Positions 25,252-37,892 of a stretch of DNA of 64,000 bases are shown piece after piece (position 1 is the first letter of the stretch; each line of letters begins with the position of its first letter). The stretch is from Sipunculus nudus. Its lineage: Eukaryota > Annelida > Sipuncula > Golfingiida > Sipunculidae. The DNA lies in NCBI GenBank assembly GCA_026874595.1, contig CM049313.1:15929508-15993507 (forward strand). Reading direction: 5' to 3'. The position numbers and the translations under genes are program-made. The notes under the pieces were generated by a model. That model was not told where the DNA came from. It worked only from the letters and a program-made list of their open reading frames with translations, and did not search any database.

Positions 25252-25550
25252 GCCAAAAAATAAAGGTATGGTTCTCAGGCACTTTTTCCACTTTTTTCAG
25301 TGCAGGTGAACAATATTTTATTTTTTACCTTTTTTTGTATGTTTCTAAAAAAATGTCATATGATCACGGAAAAGAATGAAAATAACAGATTTTTTCTCTG
25401 CTAAACAGGTAAAAGCAGTAACAAAGGAAATCTTATCAATATTGTATAATTTTATCTTCTTGAATGATGAAAAGAAAAATAATTTTTTATGCAGGGGGTT
25501 AAAATTGACGGGGGCGGTGCCTGAGAACCATACCTTTTATTTTTTTGGCC
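25252..25550. mobile_element. GGCCAAAAAA-type MITE, copy 2, 299 bp
   Basis: Inverted ends of about 32 bp: GCCAAAAAATAAAGGTATGG on the left and GGCCAAAAAAATAAAAGGTA reading inward from the right, both continuing into GGTTCTCAGGCAC. They are flanked by TTA at 25249-25251 and 25551-25553. A 3-bp TTA duplication with inverted ends fits PIF/Harbinger-type elements, so that class is likely but not proven. Relatives: 6783-7118 and the split copy at 46618-51802. The open frames inside it are incidental. Confidence 0.82.
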
Positions 25551-25553
25551 TTA

Positions 25554-26869
25554 TGCTCTGGTCTTTCCTGCTATCACCGTGTCCAAGTTGGCTTACCAAA
25601 CATAAAGCCCCAGGCAGTGACTATGTTTATAGCCTGTCTCAAGTCCTGGAATATTGACTGGAATACTAAAGGAAATCCAGAATCATCATTATTATCTTGT
25701 CTATGGCTCAACATAAGCTATATGTTCATTATGATAAATCTGTAATCTCTCATTTTTCCTAAGTATTCAACTCAAATACCAACGCTTCTATCTACATGCC
25801 TTGAATCTAATTACTAAAATGGTTTTCTTCAAGAGGCTAAAACTTTCACTCATACATTCTCATCTCCAAAAATCTGCATTTCCATATTCATTTATTTCAA
25901 TATCAAACTTCTTCTGTGTACCAGCTTTCTGAAGTGAGCAGCTATCTTATCTAGAAATCTGTTTGACTTCTAAAGATAGTTTATTACTGTTTGGGCTTAA
26001 AGTGGACAAATCACAGAAATGCTAGTTATAATAGAACACTGAATGATGGTCCAAATATCAGGCAGCATATTTTTATGTATAGTCGATCATTAACTTGAGA
26101 TAACATAACAAACTGAGGATATGCCAGGAATCCATGGCTCTACCCTTCACTGCAAATCCAATTCTGCCATAAATTTAATGGCATTATTAAATGTCCATGA
26201 ATCTTTATGAAACTTGTGACTGTAAGTCCACAATAAACCCCCCACCTTGCTGTCTCCGTCCTGGATATGTCAAGTGTTTCTCCGATAATCAGACTGGCAC
26301 TGAGACATTGTAAGACTTCTGACACAAACACTGATGTTTTTAAGACCTAGGGCAAGGCCATATTGACATAGCACGGCTGTAATTTGTAGTTATATCTATA
26401 ACCAGGCAGTCAATCTGATTTATGGCTTGCTGAGTTTTATTATATAAAGTATACCCTAGCTTTTCTTCCCTGCAGTACTGCCATGCATCAGTCCATCAGT
26501 CATACAGATTACTTGTTATATGCGTAGTTTACTATACATCAAGATTGATTACACAATTTACCAAAAAAAAAAAGGGTTTCTGTGTCAACCTTTTGTTTTT
26601 TTGTCCGTTCCCTCTATGAAGTTTAAGTAACACAAACTACAAGTATATACACTATCATTGTCAATAAAATAGATTACAATAAAATTTAGCAGGATTATAT
26701 TCATTTGCTTGTTTATTTTTATTTTTTTTTAATTATTTAATTACACAATCCTTTTTCAACTCATGCATAAAAAAGTGTTGCAAAAACTGAAACCTTACTG
26801 TACAAGTTTGAACCTCCCATTTCAGACACTGACATGACATGAGGTTTTGCCTTTTTGCCTTATTTTTAT
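25554..26869. other. Unassigned stretch, no gene seen
   Basis: No credible exon, RNA gene or bounded repeat recognised. Confidence 0.35.
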
Positions 26870-27046
26870 CTGCACTAGAGAGGATACAGGCTCTAAATCT
26901 TTATTTCATGGGACAAGTATGAAATAGAGGAGTGTCTGCAAAAGAGAGTTAACTGTAAGAAGGGGTTTCTCTGTATTTATTTAGATCCTATTAAGCATAT
27001 TCCTGGAACTGAAGGCTAATAAATCTTATCTTATCTTATCTTATAT
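26870..27046 (+). mobile_element. 3' end of a non-LTR retroelement, (CTTAT)n tail
   Basis: The sequence ends 'GGCTAATAAATCTTAT' followed by about four CTTAT pentamers (27024-27045). A short tandem tail after an AATAAA-like signal is typical of L2/CR1/RTE-type LINE or LINE-mobilised SINE 3' ends. The upstream boundary is a guess, and no coding part is retained. Confidence 0.45.
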
Positions 27047-28302
27047 ATATTTGTATGCTGTTGTTGACATACATACTACATACTATGTATTTAACTTTAA
27101 GATGACCTGGTCAAAAAATCCTTAAGGTTGAATGAAGTACAATAATAAACAGAAGTAATATTTAATTTCCTTAACTGGATGCTGGTATGATCAATAATTC
27201 CATTTCTCTTGACTAAAATTTGTTCATTCATCTGGATGGTAGTTTTTTCTACAGAGAAAACAATATTGAAAAATGAAACAATTAGTTAAAAGCTTTCCTA
27301 CAGATGTGTCACATGAGATGGTATCATAGGATTTGCAGCACAAAACCTGTCACAGCTAAACAAATCTCATTCTGATAGTGATGATATTGTTCCTGACATG
27401 TTTAACTGCAAACTTTAAAGTAAAATGCATACTTGTGAAACATTAATTCCACAGTTCCTGTTAGAAAAGATTATAACAAAACATTATCATAACATTTTGG
27501 ATGTGTATGAAACGGCTGCTCACCCAGATAGGTTTTCATACTTTTTTTTGGAGACTTAATGGTTTTCAATGATCTTTTATCTGTACACTATAACAATGAA
27601 CCAAAGATATCCATACACAAGAACAAACAAAAAATTATTACTCTTTTATCTAGTACAACACTACCACAATTCACAATCATGCTGAGAGTGTATATATAAC
27701 CATTGTATTATACTAAACAGAGTAAAGAAATTAATAATTATAGATCACATGACCATCCCTGACATAATAGCAAGCCAAATCTGCTATTTTTATAAACCTC
27801 TCCTCTTTAGTGTCAAATATTTAATTGTGATTTAAAAGTTAGGATCTTGATTATTCCAAAGCTTGATAAAAAGTCCAAAATTAAACTTAACCAAAGATAA
27901 TGTTTCACTTCATAATTTCTATTCATTTTCCAAGAAGTAATAGTATATCCTGTAGTATTTTTCATTTTAATGAAACTAAAAGGGCCAAATAATTTATCAG
28001 CCTACATTTATCTTCCACTTTCAAAGTAACAGAGAGGATTCAATGTATAAACATATGTAATTTAAAATCTAACACTGTTGAGAATTTCCAACTGCATTTC
28101 TTCTTCTCCAGTTTTTCTTTTATTCTTTATATTCTAAAAACTTTTTACCTAGGGGCATTTCAATCAAGAACAAGGTCCAGTTGCAATTGCTCTGGGGAAA
28201 ATTGTGTACTCTGTTACTTTTTCAATAGATTTTGACCCTAAATGATAAATAGCACCACTGCTGCAGAAGGTTTAACAACTGTGTTGTAAGTCAGGGCTAG
28301 GA
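27047..28302. other. AT-rich stretch, no gene seen
   Basis: No recognisable exon, RNA gene or element boundary. Confidence 0.35.
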
Positions 28303-28530
28303 GGATGTATAGTGTTTCAGATGTTGGACTACAGAGCAGGTTAAGGTCCCTGGATCACACCCTGTTGGTCTCATGAGGCAAAGTGGAGAAATCTCAGTAG
28401 AAATGCTGAGCTAATGATTTAATGACAGGTTATGACTTTTGGATTATTCTTATCCCCACGCATACATAATTCTGAAATCCAGAAGACTTAAATAAATAAC
28501 ATATCATTCTTTTTGAATGGTTACCATCAT
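28303..28530 (+). mobile_element. tRNA-derived SINE
   Basis: The head resembles a tRNA: 'TGTATAGTGTTTCAGATG' as a degenerate A box, 'TTGGACTACAGAGCAGG' like an anticodon region, and 'CCTGGATCACACCC' as a degenerate B box. The tail has 'TGACTTTTGGATTATTC' and 'AACATATCATTCT', shared with the copies near 36.3, 37.5 and 40.6 kb. It is too degenerate to be a functional tRNA. Confidence 0.6.
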
Positions 28531-29589
28531 CCTAATCAATATACAGAGCCATCAAAAAGGCCTATCCAATAAAAAATGGGACTTGTTGTTCCTGTACAGA
28601 TTCAGAAGTGTGGGATCTATGTGTAACAGTCCAAGTTAAGGACCCATGCTGGTACTGGTTATCATGATTGCATATGACATGTACATGGAACTCCCCTCAG
28701 CTAAAAATGTTAGTTCTCTGTTTAAAAACAGTCTCTGGCATATATCTTCTTTACAGTTCTTTGTTCAAGCATAAGTTTTTAAACAAACTGCCAGTCTAAG
28801 AACATTAGTGACAATATTTATCCATATTTAAACCAAATGGGCTGCCCTTAACAAATTAACCACAGCAACAATGTTTGTTACATAGAGAATAACAGTTATT
28901 CTTCTTGACATTTCGGAGACTAAAAATTTACATCTTTCACAAATTCAAACAGCTGAAGCTGAATACATATGACAAATTGGTCATGAAGCTCAGCTTGTCA
29001 AACATAATTATCTCAAGATGCATTTACCTCAAATTTTTATAAAATGATCTTCAACTTAGCTCATATATCACATGCCATATATAGAAAATTTATTCAATTA
29101 CAACACCTTTAATTTAATAGTAAACAATATTTAAACTTGAATTTAACCCACATTTCACAGAATCAATCGAAAGTAATTTTAGTCGGAGTAAGGGATAACA
29201 ATTCTAATTAACAAAAGTTGGTATTCTCTTGAATTGCTAGAAATCTTTAAGTCAAAAATAAATAGGAGAATGAGTAAACTTTCTTTTAAACCTACAGCTG
29301 GCACACACTGATTGATCAATAACAAGTTTTTGTACAATTCTTGCAAACTGACCCACATACTTTATCAAATATAATAAACCTATATACACTGTGAAATAAA
29401 CTATGGCTTGAATAACCAATTTAATAAATTTTGATCAATTTTGTTTTATAAGCTCAAAATGAAAGTGATAAGAAGACTTCTTGTTGCATAGCATTAATAA
29501 TGATGTTTACAATGAAATGCCAACCAACTTCTTATTATCAGAAGCAACTGATCTCCAATGCATTAAGTACAGATGTTGGTGAAATGCAC
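28531..29589. other. AT-rich stretch, no gene seen
   Basis: No gene or bounded repeat recognised. Confidence 0.35.
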
Positions 29590-30250
29590 TTTAGTCAGAT
29601 AATTGGAACCAATTAGTATCCATCGCCATCACACTACTGGTCGTGTTTCTGTTTTAGATGAAATTAAACAAATTGGCCAGCTTCATCAAGCATCCCAAGT
29701 GGTGGTCTTCACACTGAGGGAAAGCGAAGCTGTAACTCGCTGCCGCTATCTTGATAACGCTGATAATTCCCCTTAATTCACCATCTGGGAGTCCACGCTG
29801 GATTTCAGTTAATTGATTCTCTTTATTTCCGTAGCAAGCCTAACCACCAGCAGGACATCTCCAATTTCAATTAGAAAAGAGCAATTGGGGCCATTGATTG
29901 TCGACTCTCACCTGCAGAGAATGACCATTCATCTTTACCCCGCACAGGACAACCGTCACAGAAACACTGTGACAGTATGGATGGCTCTCAAAATGAGGGC
30001 TGCAGCCTGCTTGGGTTAAGAGATTCATAAATGGACAGGTATAGATTGATTTTAATTGGAGTTAAGTAAGAGAGCAGATGTCAATTGATCTCACGCACAA
30101 GCAGTGATTGAGTACACAGGAGAGTCTATGCAGTTGCCTTAACTCTGCAGAGAATCCTCGAAGCAAACTGACCTGGCCTGATTAACTGTATCAGCCCAGC
30201 TAAAGCGGAGTGTTCACCTAGATAATTTTATGGAGGGTGGTTGAAATAAA
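29590..30250. other. Strongest candidate conserved non-coding block
   Basis: About 650 bp of unique, higher-GC sequence between AT-rich flanks. It is dense in homeodomain-type sites: 'GATAATTGGAACCAATTAG' near 29600, 'CAGTTAATTGATTC' near 29805 and 'CAATTAGAA' near 29869. A splice-acceptor-like 'TTTATTTCCGTAG' ends at 29835 and is followed by 61 open codons in phase 1 to a TAA. The translation shows no domain I know, so I prefer a regulatory element over an exon. Confidence 0.3.
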
Positions 30251-31689
30251 GCTGCCAGATTTGAACTGAGATTAAAAATCTTCACATCCTGGAAACTAAG
30301 ATTCAGAGCTAGACCATTCTTCCATCTTCATTAAGGCTCAAGAGCTTGATGAAGGTAGATGGAAAAATATGCAATGTGTATACTAAAAGAACAGATAAGA
30401 ATATATTAATGGTGTAGCAATTGATGCAGACACAGGGAGTCAGACACATGGTGTCAATGATAATTTTTATCAATACCTGAAAGAATAGAGGTTAAACTGA
30501 TTTCATATGAAATTACAATGAAGAAAGAAATCTTAATAATGCTGCCATATTGACAAATTAGATGTTTATAGGATCATTGGTAGTAAGATATGAATATAAT
30601 GAGTTACAATCAAAAGAAAATTGTATCAGTTATGCTTTGAGAAGTTTTAATACTTATTTTTTAAAAGACTCAAGTTACCCTTTTTAAAGATGGTACTTGA
30701 ATTATGGAGAAGTGTCATGATAATTCTACAAAATCCAGCATAAAACACATAGGAATTGTTATTGGATTCCAACATTTTATGGCTGTATACTGCAGCATAT
30801 GTTAAAATTAAATCTTCTGAAATGTGATACCATGAAAGCAATTTGATAATAACTATAAATAACAAAGACTAACGTCCTTAAAATGGATTCATCTGAACAC
30901 AAGTGGGATGTCCACAGAGGCCTGCGTGTTATGTTTGGCATCCATGCTAAATTCCTCAATGACTCAACTTCCAGCTCCAGGGGGTACTGGTAATTTTTCA
31001 CTTGGCTGCTGCCGAAGTTACTTGGTTGTGTTTCACGAGAAAACATGACTGGCCAACAATCAATAGAGGGTCGAGGCTGAATCACACAGTGGTCAAATGA
31101 CAGCTACTGCAGATCAACAGATTACACATTATTAAGTTTTATGGCAACCCCTGATGGCATCTGCAAGCATTAATACTGTCAAACATGACGCTAATGAATT
31201 AACGGAGCATCTGTCGACAATTACTGTCCCATCAACCAATATGCTTTCTGTTATTCCAATGTGACACCTGTCTGGTTGATTCTGATGTCTAAATTTTACT
31301 TTCTTTCTGGCCAAAATGTGATATTAAATAAAAGAATTACAAATGTTTCATAGATCATTCTTTATGTGGGTCAAACATCTAAAAGCTATATTTCTCTGTG
31401 CTAAAAAATGACCTATAGGACATAATAAATGTAACTCATGCAGTTGATGATTTCAGCGAAATGCCCCTATGAAAATATAAATAGACTCATCCAGACTTTC
31501 TTTTTTAACAATTTTTTATGGCTATTTATACACAGTAAATAAAACTCAGTATCAATGATCAATATGCAATACATACAAACAGTGACAAGCATTTTGAAGG
31601 TTTTGTTTTTCCAAGCTCTCTCCAATCAGTATAAAACCACTGAAAATGAGCATTTCCAGAGTGCCAACAACACCTTGAGACCTTTGACC
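30251..31689. other. Unassigned stretch, no gene seen
   Basis: No recognised exon or bounded repeat. 30890-31300 is somewhat richer in GC and unique, and may belong with the block upstream. Confidence 0.3.
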
Positions 31690-32260
31690 TTAAAAAAATT
31701 GAATAAATTTTGCAGATACTTAAAGCCAGAGGAGTTACTTTTTTATTTAATATTCATACTATGTGTAAGCCAAACCATTCAAAGTCCTATTTATCACAGC
31801 AGTACCACAAATAAGTCTGTGACCTCATTAAATATGCAGATTTTGCAGAGAATTTTATTCAGGTAAGAAATCCTTTTTGGAAATATTTATGAGTTTGAGA
31901 AAATTCCATCAGGATTTTGGAAAGTCATCACATCATACAGAGTCTGATGACCTCTGACCTCATTCAGTGATTAAATATGCATACAGATTTTTCTGAGAAT
32001 CAAACTGAGAAGATGAGATAACATATTTGTTTTGATTTCCATTTTCAACAAAATCATTCATATTTTTGGTGAGTTTCACAGTGATACCACAAAGAAACCT
32101 GATGACATCTCATTAAATATGTCAATGGATATTGCCCAGAATCAAACTCAGGCAAGATACTCTGTAATTGTAAGTATAGTTACATTGAGTATATAGTGAA
32201 AATCCATCAGAGCCCTGGTAAGTCATCACAGTGACACCATAAGTTATCTGAGGGATCCTG
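31690..32260 (+). repeat. Diverged tandem repeats, period about 130-155 bp
   Basis: Recurring words: 'CCATCAGGATTTTGG' then 'CCATCAGAGCCCTGG', 'GTCATCACA', 'ACCTCATTAAATATGCA', and 'GAGAATCAAACTGAG' then 'CAGAATCAAACTCAGG'. Three or more degenerate units are visible. This could be the core of an old tandem-unit transposon like those at 2-4.6 kb, but no terminal hairpin is seen. Confidence 0.5.
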
Positions 32261-32483
32261 CCCATCCCATAATTTGAGATTCCATTTATGAATGTGTGAG
32301 TTATGAACAAACATCATCACACACCTGAACAGGAATGAAGTAACACATAGTCTCCTGGCAATTAATTATGGGTATTTTGCTATATAATTGGACAATGCAA
32401 TGTGAATGTTCAAATAAACGCCACTTATAGTTCTGTGTGAACACAGTTGATGTAATCATGCACCATGTGAACCATTCAGGGAT

Positions 32484-32852
32484 CTATCTATATACTACTA
32501 AAATTGACCTGTCTGTTTGTCCTACTTAATCCACAGAAAAGGGCCATGACAGTGGGCTATCTTTGATATCAGCGTCAGTCATGTGCCCTAACTTACAGAA
32601 TGCTCACCAATTTGCACACAACTGAATTCCTGGGAGTATGATCACATCACAGGTCTGTCGCACAAGATCATACCCCTCGACACTGCTAACCTTCACCTTG
32701 GCCCACTACCACAAACAGATATATAGATTGGTTCTATATCAGCCTCCAGATGTTGCTACCTTAGGGGTCTGGGGAGTTCGCTACCTTACAGGATGTGGCC
32801 ACAATACGCGGCAATATACCCTTCCTCTGTAACAGGCCCCAATGGGCCCTAT
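32484..32852 (+). repeat. Possible unclassified repeat with terminal stem-loop
   Basis: It begins 'TCTATCTATATACTACTAAA', a start style I associate with Helitron-like repeats, and ends near a stem-loop (AGGCCC, loop CAAT, GGGCCCT). A similar opening ('TATATATACTACTAA') and a similar 'TATACCCCTTTTAACAGGCC' closing word occur at about 33357 and 33840. Boundaries and class are uncertain. Confidence 0.25.
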
Positions 32853-35800
32853 TTTCTATTTATTTCTTAACCTGTAGAAAACTTTAAAATAATATTTATG
32901 CCTTGTTAGAAATCTGCTAGAGGTGTAAATTCCCAGTGTCAAAGCAGTGGTCAAGCCAGGTTGGTACTTCTTGAACAAGTAACAGTGTCCTAAAGTTGTT
33001 TCCCCTTTAAACCCCAGTGCTAACAGTGATCTTATTACATTAAATAATGCAGATATTGGCTAAATGTTAAATAATAAGGGCAACAGCACAAGTGTCTACA
33101 AAATGTGTCAAAAGTCAATACTAAACATTGATCTTGTGGTGAAAATCACATTTCTTGCCTAGAGCATCAGCAAGTGGGTTCAGAGTAATCTAGTTTATTG
33201 TGTGGGAAGGGGTCCTGCCTAAAGGTATAATGTTATTGTATTAGAAGCTTGTGACCCTGAAAGTGCTAATAAATTGTGTCTCTTCTCAGTTTCAGGACTA
33301 TGAAAACCTGTTTGGAATATGCACATGACCTCCAAACAAAAAAGAAAACTTTATCTTATATATACTACTAACTGTCTTTCAGCTTTCATGGTTGCTGAGT
33401 AATAGATCATCTGTCAGTTTCAATGCTGTAAATCCTGTTATGTTGGATGTAAAGGGTAGTTCCCAAATGTCAAGTCAAACATAACCATGGAAAGTAAAAT
33501 AACTTCATTTTTGTATTTTTATAAAATTTGCAGGTTGAAGCTACCATGCTGGTCCTTTTTGTCCATATAGGAAGTCCTAGCTTCAAAACCCAAGAGCAAC
33601 TGGCTTAAGCATTTTCAAAATCACAGGGTTAAATTTTCACAACTGTACTTTGAACTTTTTGGACATTTCTGTATTACCATCAAAGAGTAAAATTAATCCA
33701 TTATTTTGTGAATTATTCATTATGCACAAAATCTTCACATCCAAACCCTCCATGCTGAAAAAGGAAGATGAATATGTGTGAATACCCCTGTTGGTTTTGC
33801 GAATTTGCTTTCTTTTCTTCACAGTACCCCTCACAAATATATACCCCTTTTAACAGGCCTGACACACATCTATACTGACATGCTGGCCTACTTTGGTCTT
33901 GTTCAATGGATAAAGGTCAAGGTCCCATTCTTTAATGCAAAATAAATATAAGTTTCACAGGCTTCTTTCTTTGTCCCATATATATATATGCAAATGTAAC
34001 ATTTGAAAATAAAGATTAATCAATATTTTTTTTACCTGATGTATGGTATGTGGGACAACCTTGCGGACACCAAAGAATCCTCTGACCTCCAGTTTTGAAT
34101 TCAAGAACACGTCTTGCTTATAACATCATTTTCCTATTTCAATAAACAGTACCACAATAGGAATTGGCCCTACCTGTCCTTATAAGAAATTATATTTTCT
34201 AGGGACATTAGTTGTTACAGTAGGTTGGTTGTGTCATTGTCAAGCAGACTTCTCTCTAATTTGTGATAGCTGCTTCTGTTCATACAACCAAAACTGCATG
34301 GGCTGAGTGAACACTAACTGAGAATAGCAAATAAACTTGACAAACATCTTTGAAGCAACAAAACAAAAAATATATGGGACAAGTATACTCAATATTATCT
34401 CTCTAAAACAGAAGACCCCCATGTGACTGTGGAGCTTCCCACTTGTGTATGTCGATAATGGTCTTAAGCTTCTATTTACAGGCTGGAAAGGCAGGTCCCA
34501 ATCTGGAATTTTGTGATAGCTAAATTTCTAAAGCATTCCATTTAATCACCAATAAACCCACAAAATGACAACAAGACACTTGATTTCTTAAAACTACAAA
34601 TGCAGTACTTTACACAGCAATTTTCTTCACTGCTGATAAGCCCATAACAAGAATGAAGACACTAGCTTCAGTAAAACTATGAATTCAGTACCTCCCTTTC
34701 TTCAATTCTGTAGGATTACAGACAGGAATGCTACTGAATAGCAAACAGGGTGATTGAGTGTCTTTTTAAATTCCTCTGCTCTTCATAACATAAAGATTTA
34801 TTTATCTGATCATTTGCTACTGGAAATCTTGAGCAGCCTATGTTATTTTGTAGTTCACTGATCTGTGACTGACCATCATACTCCCCTGGTACAGATAGTT
34901 ATTTGACATCATGTCCTCATAACCATTCTTTGACCAAACAAAAAATGAATAACATCACCCTAAAAACTAACTGTGCTTTTGTAATGTAATATACCTCTTC
35001 TTTTATATTCTTTCATGGTCATGTCCATTGGTTTCAAAGTTTTGCAATAAACAATTTTTTAGGATATACAGATGTTCTCCATTAACTTTTTCTTCCTTAA
35101 AAAAGGTCACCCAAAAGATTCAATATCAGAAAAATTGTCTTTATCCACAGTTCAATTATTTTCTTGTTTTTTTCATGGCAAGACAAGCATAACATAATGG
35201 ACATATAAAACACAGGCTCATGGGCCCAAGCTGATTGCTGGAAAAACATAAACCTACACAGCTATGACCAGTCACTCCGGTATGATTTCTATATATTTTG
35301 ACAAATCTATACTACTGATTCTTGTATTATAAATGTATTGTTAACTATGATATATTTGTCATTGGTACATTCATTAATCACTCCCAGATAAATGAAATTG
35401 CCTACAAATTGTGTGTAAAAAAACTATATGCACATTTTTGTAAAAAAATGATAAGATTCCAAGTGGGTTATTTGAGCCCCATGCAAAATTAAATTTACTA
35501 TCACTTACTAATCAGTGATTAAAAATTGTAAAATGTGATGTAAAAATTGTCTTGTTAAGAAAATCCTAAAATTATAATGAATTTGCATACTAAACAGGCT
35601 CCATATATCTTTCTTTATTGTGGCCCAATAACTGCCATTGCAATAACTATCATTCAATGGTCTGTTTGTCAATTTTAACCCAATATGTTTCAATGGAATC
35701 TTTATTATAGGTCTTTAAGATAATCTAGTCGCCTCAAGACCATAAACAAATCTGTGACTTAAACTGTTAATGTTTACAGACTCAAAGACATAGATATAAT

Positions 35801-36224
35801 TTATTCTCAAAATCTTGTAACAGTTACAAGAGATGACCATATTACAATATTTGAAAATCGTTATCAAGACATACATGGTGTCTAACATGTCTGAAAACAA
35901 AAAGTAATGATTGAAGGAGACAACCACTAAGTACATTTACAATTCAGAATAATTTTTATAAACCTGCAAACACTGATAAGATCATACTTTCTTCTTATAT
36001 TAAATAAATAAATCATGAGACGTGTGGTGTTTTATGGTTGAGGGGTCTCAAATAGACACACAACTTTAGTCAAACTAATTCAAAGATGTAGAAGTGTGAC
36101 TTATATACAAAAACAAACTGGAAAAGGTTAGCTGCCAACTCCTTTATTTCAACAAGGTGATTACTTGTCTCCCATGAAGATTATGGCAGTATATGCCACT
36201 TACATGGAGCAGGATGTAGTCATT
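32853..36224. other. AT-rich stretch, no gene seen
   Basis: About 3.4 kb without a recognisable gene. A short TA run lies near 33979-33990. The small open frames are unremarkable. Confidence 0.35.
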
Positions 36225-36445
36225 TAATTTGGTTAAAGTGTTAGACTTTAGAGTGAAGATTTTCCTATCTTAATCTCAGTCAGCACCTAGGAAGGAAAAT
36301 GGTGGAATGTCTTATGCCTTTTAACTACAGGTTCATTATGACTCATTACAGTCTGGATTTACCCTAACCCCATTCATAGATAAACCCATAATCAAAAGTG
36401 TTCAAGAACAACATCATTCTTATTGCATGGTTATATTCATCTCAA
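36225..36445 (+). mobile_element. tRNA-derived SINE, diverged copy
   Basis: The head 'TTTGGTTAAAGTGTTAGACT' resembles a tRNA A-box/anticodon region. The tail has 'GTCTGGATTTACCCTAACCC' and 'CATCATTCTTATTGCATGG', matching the SINE family at 28.3 and 40.5 kb. The B box is eroded. Confidence 0.5.
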
Positions 36446-36879
36446 TCCATGAGAAATCTACGCTTAGCTGGTTTAAAAAGTCATGGACTGGTTCATTTGA
36501 AGGGAAAGAAAACTTGCCATTTGTAATAATAAAACTAAGATTATTTTTTATCCCTTGTTAACATTTCTTAAAACCTTGCCATTTGTATTGATAATATAAG
36601 ATCATGCATTTTTAAAGCCCCTGTTGCTATTTCTCACAATTTTTCTCACACTATAATGAAGACTAATGAATGACGAGTAGTTAACTATAGCTGTTAGGCA
36701 TATATCACATTTAAACCAATAGAAACATGTGAATTATATCACAGAGCTTGTCAAAAAAAGGTTGGCGTTAGGTACTTTGGTTTGACAGGGTAAGCATAGA
36801 TGAATTTCTTAGTGACTGCTGCAACATACAGGTCTCCAGGTCTCCCTGGATAAATACTTAACATGACCAATACCTTGGA

Positions 36880-37265
36880 TTATCAGCGGGGACAGAAAAA
36901 TGACAAAATAGACTGATGTTTGCCAGAATCAAGTGGGAATACACGCGACTCGATGAAGCCATGGCGTGCCCCATGTTGGCAGCCAACTTCCCGCTGGGAT
37001 TCCTAGCGAATCAAATAGAGTGTCAACAACTCACACCTTCTAATGATTGTGTTGCATGAAGGTGTGAGAACAGAGCCACCATCATTCTTACCCATGAATC
37101 CTATCCCCTGACACGCTCTAAAATGCTCTGTGATGGATTGGATCACAACAAATGAACTGGTTTAAATCTCCACAAACACAAAAGCCAACGGGGGATTGCC
37201 TGCAATCTGTTTCTGTAACAGTGTGGCTTGGTGCAAAGTCTGTCTGTGTTGGTAACAGTGCTCAC
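36880..37265. other. Candidate conserved non-coding block
   Basis: Unique segment with clearly higher GC than its surroundings ('CCCGCTGGGATTCCTAGCG' near 37000). No repeat structure. A 32-codon frame starts near 36961 without splice or domain support. Confidence 0.25.
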
Positions 37266-37429
37266 TTTATATTGACTCAAACGTTTGGTGTATCTAGGAG
37301 AAACTGATGCTCACTTGATGCAATATTAATATGTGCCATTTCTCACTTACCATGAACATGGTTCATTTAAAGAAGAACACATTCAGCCTCATTCGTACTT
37401 TTGTCCAGAAATAAATTTTAGGGAGTAAG

Positions 37430-37525
37430 AACTTCTAGATTTTTCCCAATCCTCTGCATATATAAAACCATGAAATTCAGAAGCATCACTTAATGAAATG
37501 TCATTCTTATCATATGGTTACCTTC
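37430..37525 (+). mobile_element. SINE 3' fragment
   Basis: It carries only the tail of the SINE family: 'CCCAATCCTCTGCATATA', 'GAAATTCAGAAGCATC' and 'ATGTCATTCTTATCATATGG'. No tRNA-like head is visible. Confidence 0.5.
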
Positions 37526-37892
37526 CATTTTTGTTCGACAGACAGTGCTGCCAACAGTCCATAGACCCATTCAGGGCTTAAGAACCTAGAATGAAAAAAT
37601 ATGTGTATCTGAAGTTTAGTTATGTATAACATATTTACTTTAATGACAATTAAGCACTAGAGTATATGTTTATTTATTGTAAAACTGGTCTTGCTGTGAT
37701 TAAGAATACTGAGTATCATATTGTCTTGACAAAGCCATCAGAATAAATCTCAATTAAACTAGACATAATTTGCCCAAATTATTTCCTATAAAGAAAAGTC
37801 TATGGCCTGTTGATGGGACTGGCCTATTAATTGAATAATGTTTAAGGTAACCATATGGTAAACATGGACAAAGTTGATCTATGTAAGAAATC

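Noticed and set aside
28303-28380. Functional tRNA gene
   Set aside because: A and B boxes are degenerate and the cloverleaf cannot be completed. It is a SINE head. The same holds for the minus-strand tRNA-like patch near 56520-56612.
29813-30019. Coding exon after the acceptor at 29835
   Set aside because: The frame has no known domain and no convincing donor before its stop. A regulatory block explains the sequence as well. Left as a possibility to test with transcripts.
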